From: Deltaproteobacteria bacterium
Lineage (GTDB): Bacteria; Desulfobacterota; Desulfobacteria; Desulfobacterales; Desulfatirhabdiaceae
Reading direction: 5' to 3'
DNA length: 64,000 nt
Assembly: GCA_016219185.1 (NCBI GenBank)
Contig: JACRBZ010000091.1
Location: 1 to 64,000, forward strand
The number at the start of each line of letters is the position of its first letter. Positions within the stretch are counted from its first letter, which is position 1. Shown one piece after another: positions 59,898 through 64,000 of the stretch. The position numbers and the translations under genes were made by a program. The notes beneath the pieces are model-generated. The model saw only the letters and a list, made by a program, of their open reading frames with translations. It ran no database searches and was not told where the DNA came from.

Positions 59898-61508
59898 ATG
59901 AAAAGCATGAAATTAAGCATTAAATTGATCGGCGGGTTTGTGATCGTGGCTGTCATCGCAGCACTCATCGGCGGCGTGGGATTCTGGTCCCTGAATGTGG
60001 CAAAAACCGCCCAGGATAATGCCGCATCGGTATTTCTGCCGAGTATTTACGGTCTGGGGATCATGAATGAAGCTCAGACAGCCATCTCGCTTGCGGAAAG
60101 AGTCCTCTGCTATGAAAAAGACGCTGACATCATCAAACGTCAGTATGTCAATCTGGACGACGCATGGAAGCGCGTGGATGAAGGCTGGAAGATATATGAG
60201 CCGCTGCTCCGGTCTCCGGATGAAGAGGTTGTATGGAAAAGAATGGTCCAGGAATGGGACGTGTGGAAAAAATCCCACCAGGACGTCATTTCGCTCGTTA
60301 AAAAAGGGGATCTGGATGCGGCCCGGGCCTCGAGTTTCGGAAAGACACGGGATCTTTTTCAGAAAAGCGCGAAATCGCTGGATGAAATTATCAGCATTAA
60401 TGTCAAAAACTCCAAAGAATCGGACGCGGCTTTTGACAAATTCTCCGGAACCATCAGAGTGGTTTTCGGGCTCCTGATTGTCCTTGGCGTTGCAGCTTCG
60501 CTGTTTCTGGGAATCTACCTGTCGCTGTCGATTACCCGGGCACTGAATCGGGTCATCAGCGGGCTTTCAGAAGCCTCGGATCAGGTATCGTCCGCGGCCG
60601 GAGAGGTTTCCGCTGCATCGCAAACCCTGGCCGAAGGCTCTTCCCAGCAGGCGGCATCCGTGGAAGAGACATCCTCGTCCCTTGAGGAGATGTCCTCCAT
60701 GACCCGGCAGAACGCCAGCAACGCCGGGCAGGCCGACTCTCTCATGAAACAGGCCAACCATGTGGTGAATAAGGCCAATACATCCATGAGCCAGCTCACC
60801 ACCTCCATGCAGGAAATCTCCAAAGCCAGCGAGGAAACCTCCAAAATCATCAAAACGATTGATGAAATCGCTTTCCAGACCAATCTTCTGGCTTTAAACG
60901 CGGCCGTGGAAGCCGCAAGGGCCGGGGAAGCCGGCGCCGGATTCGCGGTTGTGGCCGACGAGGTCCGGAATCTGGCCATGCGCGCCGCGGAGGCCGCCAA
61001 AAACACCGCGGCATTGATTGAGGGTACCGTGAAAAAAGTCGCTGATGGAACCGTGCTGGTAAAAACCACCAATGACGCTTTTAAGGAAGTGGCCGGCAGC
61101 GCTGCAAAAGTGGGCGAGCTGGTCGGTGAAATCGCGGCAGCCTCTACCGAGCAGGCTCAGGGCATCGAGCAGGTGAACGTTGCGGTCACGGAAATGGATA
61201 AGGTCACCCAGCAGAATGCCGCAACCGCCGAGGAATCGGCATCGGCCTCCGAAGAACTGAACGCCCAGGCCGAAGAGATGAAAGCATTTGTGGGCGAGCT
61301 GGCTGCAATGGTGGGCGGAAATGCCGCCGCATCATCCGGGGGGTATTCCGTCAGACGTCCGATGGCCGCTGCCAGGCAACCTTCCCTAAGAGCGCTGGCT
61401 ATAGTCAAAAAACCCGCAAAGGGAAAAGCCCTTACGCTCCACCGGTCCAAAGAGGTTCATCCCGATGATATCATTCCCATGGATGAGAAAGATTTTAAAG
61501 AGTTCTAA
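59898..61508 (+). CDS. Methyl-accepting chemotaxis protein
   Basis: From ATG 59898 (AAGGAG upstream) the receptor has 536 residues: TM1 (about 10-31), a four-helix-bundle-type periplasmic domain (about 32-186), TM2 (about 188-211), a short HAMP-like segment and a long cytoplasmic coiled coil with the conserved hairpin tip FQTNLLALNAAVEAARAGEAG. Gln/Glu pairs suitable for methylation flank it. The C-terminus ends in a basic/acidic tail without the NWETF-type CheR tether. It probably signals through the adjacent CheW. Ligand unknown. Confidence 0.92.
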   Translation: MKSMKLSIKLIGGFVIVAVIAALIGGVGFWSLNVAKTAQDNAASVFLPSIYGLGIMNEAQTAISLAERVLCYEKDADIIKRQYVNLDDAWKRVDEGWKIYEPLLRSPDEEVVWKRMVQEWDVWKKSHQDVISLVKKGDLDAARASSFGKTRDLFQKSAKSLDEIISINVKNSKESDAAFDKFSGTIRVVFGLLIVLGVAASLFLGIYLSLSITRALNRVISGLSEASDQVSSAAGEVSAASQTLAEGSSQQAASVEETSSSLEEMSSMTRQNASNAGQADSLMKQANHVVNKANTSMSQLTTSMQEISKASEETSKIIKTIDEIAFQTNLLALNAAVEAARAGEAGAGFAVVADEVRNLAMRAAEAAKNTAALIEGTVKKVADGTVLVKTTNDAFKEVAGSAAKVGELVGEIAAASTEQAQGIEQVNVAVTEMDKVTQQNAATAEESASASEELNAQAEEMKAFVGELAAMVGGNAAASSGGYSVRRPMAAARQPSLRALAIVKKPAKGKALTLHRSKEVHPDDIIPMDEKDFKEF

Positions 61509-61577
61509 CCTTTGGAGAGGTTAAAAAAAGAAATGATTCTGTAACCTGTTGACTTGATTATTAACACATAAAAGAAC

Positions 61578-63650
61578 ATGGAAAATTCATTAACCATGAT
61601 AATTTCCGCTCTAAAAAACTGGAACAACCGCACACCGGCATCATTGCCGCCATGGCAGGATCGCTTGCAGGACGCCAACCTGATTTTGCACGAGCTGGCT
61701 GAAAGCACGGAAAGCGAATTCATCCGGCTCGGGGAAAGACTTCAGGAGTTTTATTTCCGGACCAGGGGATTGTCCGAGCTCTCTTCACAGGTTGCGAAAT
61801 GTTTATCCGGGGAAGAACTGAAGCCGCATACGGACGGGCTGCAAGCTGTATTTGCTCAGGTTCAGGAGCAAGATGCCTTGTCCGGAAAAGGTATATCCGT
61901 TCTTACTTCCCTGCTGAGCCGGTTCGAGAACATCGGCGTCCAGCTTGGACGCTTTGATCAGACCATCCGGAATCTGCATGTGCTTTGTAATTTCATCAAG
62001 ATTGAAAGCGCCAGCCTGGGCAGTCGGGACACGGGCTTCACCGCCTTGGGCGAAGCGGTGCGAAAACTTGCCGTAAATGTGACGGTAAAATCAGCCGAAT
62101 TGATGGATCATTCGGAGAATCTGGCGGAAATGATCCGTCATGGGCTGCGGCGGATGACGGATTTTGAAAAAAAACAGCAGGGCCATGCCCGTTTGATCCT
62201 GGATCAGGCGGTTCAGAATCTGTCCGTTATGAACCAGCGCCATCAATCTTCATCTGAAACGCTGGGAGATATTTCAACCCGCTGGAAGCGCATCTCACAG
62301 AGCATCGGCGAAGTGGTGGCTTCCATGCAGTTTCACGATATCACCCGTCAGCGTCTGGAACATGTTTGCGATGCGCTTCGGGATGCGGCGGAAAAACTCG
62401 GTCCCGTGGCATCGGGTAAAGCCGGGAAAAATCCGTTTAACCCCGGACAGCTTTTCCGAAAGCGTATCGACAATCGCTCCGTATCCCTTTCCGGACTCGC
62501 CGAAGCCATTGTCCCCTGCCGGGTACAATCCGTCCAGTTGAAAGATGCAGATGCGGATATGTTTTCCGCTGTTGGCCGGATCATCGAAAACCTGAAACGG
62601 ATTGCCTCCGAAATAACTGTCATGGCTGGGGAAATGCAGATGCTGGCCGGCGCGGGCAGCCAGAAGGAAGAATCGTTTCTGTCGGATCTGGAAAAAAAAC
62701 TGTCTTCGCTGGGAGAAGCCATCGCCAGTTATGGAGAGATCAACCGGGAGTGGTCAGCTTCCATGGAACTGGTCACAGGCAGCGCCAGGGATATGACCGC
62801 TTTTATCCGCGAAATCGATAAAATCGGGATTCAGATGCGGATGATCGCCCTAAATGCCGGCATTCACGCTGCGCATCTCGGACAGGAGGGCGCGGCCCTG
62901 GGAATATTGGCCGAATCAATCAGCCGGTTATCGAACGAGACATCGCGTAAAATCGACGAAATTTCCGACAGCCTGAGAACCGTTATGGAAGAAGCCGGCT
63001 CCTTTGCCTTACGCCGGACAACTCGGCCGGAAGAGATCGTTCCGGTCGATCGAACCGGCCGGACAGAACAACCCGGACAGATTCAACACTTTGAGATGTC
63101 GACGCGGATCGAAGGAATGCTCGCCCCTCTCCACCAGATGGACCGGAATGTTTCCGATCTTCTGGTCCGCATTGACCATGACGCCAATGTTCTGACTCGG
63201 GATATTGAAACGACGATTCAGGGCATTACCGTACACGAAAGAATCAGCGAAGAGATTCGTAAAGTCACCTTTGATCTGGAGTCCATGGTCGAAAAGATGC
63301 GCGAACTCTGTCCGGCCCCAGCCGGAGATTCCGACCGCAAAGAGATGGCGGATATGGCCGGGCGATATACCATGGAAAGGGAACGCCAGATCCACCAGAC
63401 CATTGCCAGACCCGTTGAAGTTCTTCCCGCTGCCGCCGTCCTTGAAATGACAATGACAGATGAGATGCCTGCAACCATAACAGAAGAGCCGGAAATTTTT
63501 GATTCTATCCTTTTTGACGACGCGGATGCGCAACCGATCTTGCCGGCCGATGTAAAAACGCAGGGACCTTTGTTCGATGCGGAAGCACAAAAAAACTTAC
63601 CGGATTCGGAACCCGGTGAGGATTTGGGAGATAATGTGGAGTTGTTTTAA
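61578..63650 (+). CDS. Soluble MCP-like protein with a CheZ-type phosphatase motif
   Basis: The 690-residue protein has no TM helix and is largely coiled coil. Near 245-262 it carries SMQFHDITRQRLEHV, which matches the CheZ active-site pattern DxxxQ (Asp254, Gln258) used to dephosphorylate CheY. Around 422-450 it has a degenerate receptor tip (MIALNAGIHAAHLGQEGAAL) and, near 548, a second weak motif (IQGITVHERISEEI). The tail (about 600-690) is acidic and low in complexity (DSILFDDADAQPILPAD). It sits between the MCP and STAS genes. It may combine receptor-array association with phospho-CheY hydrolysis; this is inference. ATG 61578 has only a weak ribosome site. Confidence 0.7.
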   Translation: MENSLTMIISALKNWNNRTPASLPPWQDRLQDANLILHELAESTESEFIRLGERLQEFYFRTRGLSELSSQVAKCLSGEELKPHTDGLQAVFAQVQEQDALSGKGISVLTSLLSRFENIGVQLGRFDQTIRNLHVLCNFIKIESASLGSRDTGFTALGEAVRKLAVNVTVKSAELMDHSENLAEMIRHGLRRMTDFEKKQQGHARLILDQAVQNLSVMNQRHQSSSETLGDISTRWKRISQSIGEVVASMQFHDITRQRLEHVCDALRDAAEKLGPVASGKAGKNPFNPGQLFRKRIDNRSVSLSGLAEAIVPCRVQSVQLKDADADMFSAVGRIIENLKRIASEITVMAGEMQMLAGAGSQKEESFLSDLEKKLSSLGEAIASYGEINREWSASMELVTGSARDMTAFIREIDKIGIQMRMIALNAGIHAAHLGQEGAALGILAESISRLSNETSRKIDEISDSLRTVMEEAGSFALRRTTRPEEIVPVDRTGRTEQPGQIQHFEMSTRIEGMLAPLHQMDRNVSDLLVRIDHDANVLTRDIETTIQGITVHERISEEIRKVTFDLESMVEKMRELCPAPAGDSDRKEMADMAGRYTMERERQIHQTIARPVEVLPAAAVLEMTMTDEMPATITEEPEIFDSILFDDADAQPILPADVKTQGPLFDAEAQKNLPDSEPGEDLGDNVELF

Positions 63651-63654
63651 GTCA

Positions 63655-63692
63655 GGTCGCAGATCGAAGGGTTCCGCCTTTGATCTGCGGCC
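63655..63692 (+). other. Hairpin between the MCP/CheZ-like and STAS genes
   Basis: GGTCGCAGATCGAAGG (63655-63670) pairs with CCTTTGATCTGCGGCC (63677-63692) over 16 positions with two wobbles and a six-base loop. There is no T-run. It may adjust expression between operon genes. Confidence 0.6.
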
Positions 63693-63715
63693 TACAGCCT
63701 GAAAGAGGTAAAAAA

Positions 63716-64000
63716 ATGAAACCATTTGAAATCATATCATCATCAGAGCAAATCCAGCTTCGGGTCAGTGGAGACATCTCCATTCAGAATGCTCGGGAAT
63801 CCCTGGCGGTTTTCCGAGAGTTCCAAAGCAAAGGGAATCGTCTGCTGCTGGATCTGGAAGGCGTTGCCGGAGCTGACGTATCCTTTCTGCAGTTAATCTG
63901 CTCGCTTCACCGCACCTGTCTGAAAGCCGGCCAGAACCTGACGTTGATGGGGAACATGCCCGAAGCCTTCAAAACGATTTTGAAATTATCCGGCTACCGA
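63716..64000 (+). CDS. STAS-domain protein (partial, continues past the window)
   Basis: The frame begins at ATG 63716 with GAGG eight bases upstream and is still open at the last base (95 codons seen). The visible chain fits a STAS domain: IQLRVSGDISIQNARESL, RLLLDLEGVAGADVSFLQLICSLHR (segments), and AGQNLTLMGNMPEAFKTILKLSG. In place of the phosphorylatable Ser it reads GADVSFLQ, where Asp/Ser positions should be checked in the complete protein. STAS proteins of this kind occur in chemosensory operons next to CheA. It could be the target of SpoIIE-type phosphatases, but the one at 8945 is far away. Confidence 0.8.
   Translation, partial: MKPFEIISSSEQIQLRVSGDISIQNARESLAVFREFQSKGNRLLLDLEGVAGADVSFLQLICSLHRTCLKAGQNLTLMGNMPEAFKTILKLSGYR

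Overview
The window looks like a chromosomal segment of a Gram-negative, anaerobic, nitrogen-fixing bacterium, most likely a Desulfobacterota (sulfate-reducer-type) member. This rests on an outer-membrane and RND/TolC inventory, a nif cluster of the nifH-nifI1-nifI2-nifD-nifK type with a fused nifE-nifN, a NifD that carries a Clostridium-like internal insertion, and an unusually large number of sigma-54 promoters and sigma-54 activators. Assignment to a genus is not possible from sequence alone. No tRNA, rRNA, CRISPR array or insertion sequence was found.

Layout. 1-1.9 kb: the tail of an ammonium transporter, an outer-membrane protein and the first of three paralogous small lipoproteins. 2-8.9 kb (minus): a heavy-metal-type RND efflux operon (TolC-like lipoprotein, membrane-anchored periplasmic protein, adaptor, small periplasmic protein, RND pump). 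8.9-15.8 kb: a SpoIIE-type phosphatase, a ZraS/ZraR-like two-component system with a Cys-rich sensor insert, and two secreted Gly/Ser/Met/His-rich repeat proteins, the first behind a sigma-54 promoter. 16-22.5 kb: PP2C phosphatase, Ser/Thr kinase with a sulfatase-modifying-factor-like domain, a pseudo-histidine kinase with Tyr in place of the phospho-His, two more lipoprotein paralogues and an HD-GYP phosphodiesterase.

22.9-37.6 kb is the nitrogen-fixation region: nifH, nifI1, nifI2, nifD, nifK, nifEN, nifB, a 2Fe-2S thioredoxin-like ferredoxin, a GNAT acetyltransferase, a Nif11-like small protein and a small helical protein. An unusual soluble trio follows (DUF1858-solute-binding-like protein, SIMIBI GTPase, ABC ATPase without permease), then nifV with a shortened C-terminus. 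37.5-39.2 kb carries a cysteine-cluster protein and a dGTPase. 39.6-50 kb holds amtB, three GlnB-type PII genes (one C-terminally truncated), a TauE/SafE-type permease, a giant unknown membrane protein, a DUF362 protein and a NapH/NapG-like iron-sulfur membrane protein. 50.7-55.5 kb: cytochrome b561, a 57-residue protein, a membrane Hsp70-like/GrpE-like pair and an NAD-dependent sugar reductase. 55.5-64 kb: a hybrid histidine kinase, a sigma-54 response regulator and a chemosensory operon (pseudo-receiver, CheW, MCP, MCP/CheZ-like protein, STAS protein that runs off the edge).

How it fits together. Nitrogenase structural and cofactor genes, PII-type switches (NifI1/NifI2), ammonium uptake with GlnB, and homocitrate synthesis form one nitrogen regulon. 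Three of its transcription units (nifH, amtB, the minus-strand glnB pair) share a sigma-54 promoter preceded by paired ACA-N4-TGT dyads at nearly identical distances, so a common activator outside the window is likely. A separate sigma-54 circuit is visible at the chemosensory operon, where three GCGAC-N6-GTCGC palindromes lie between the activator gene and a sigma-54 promoter.
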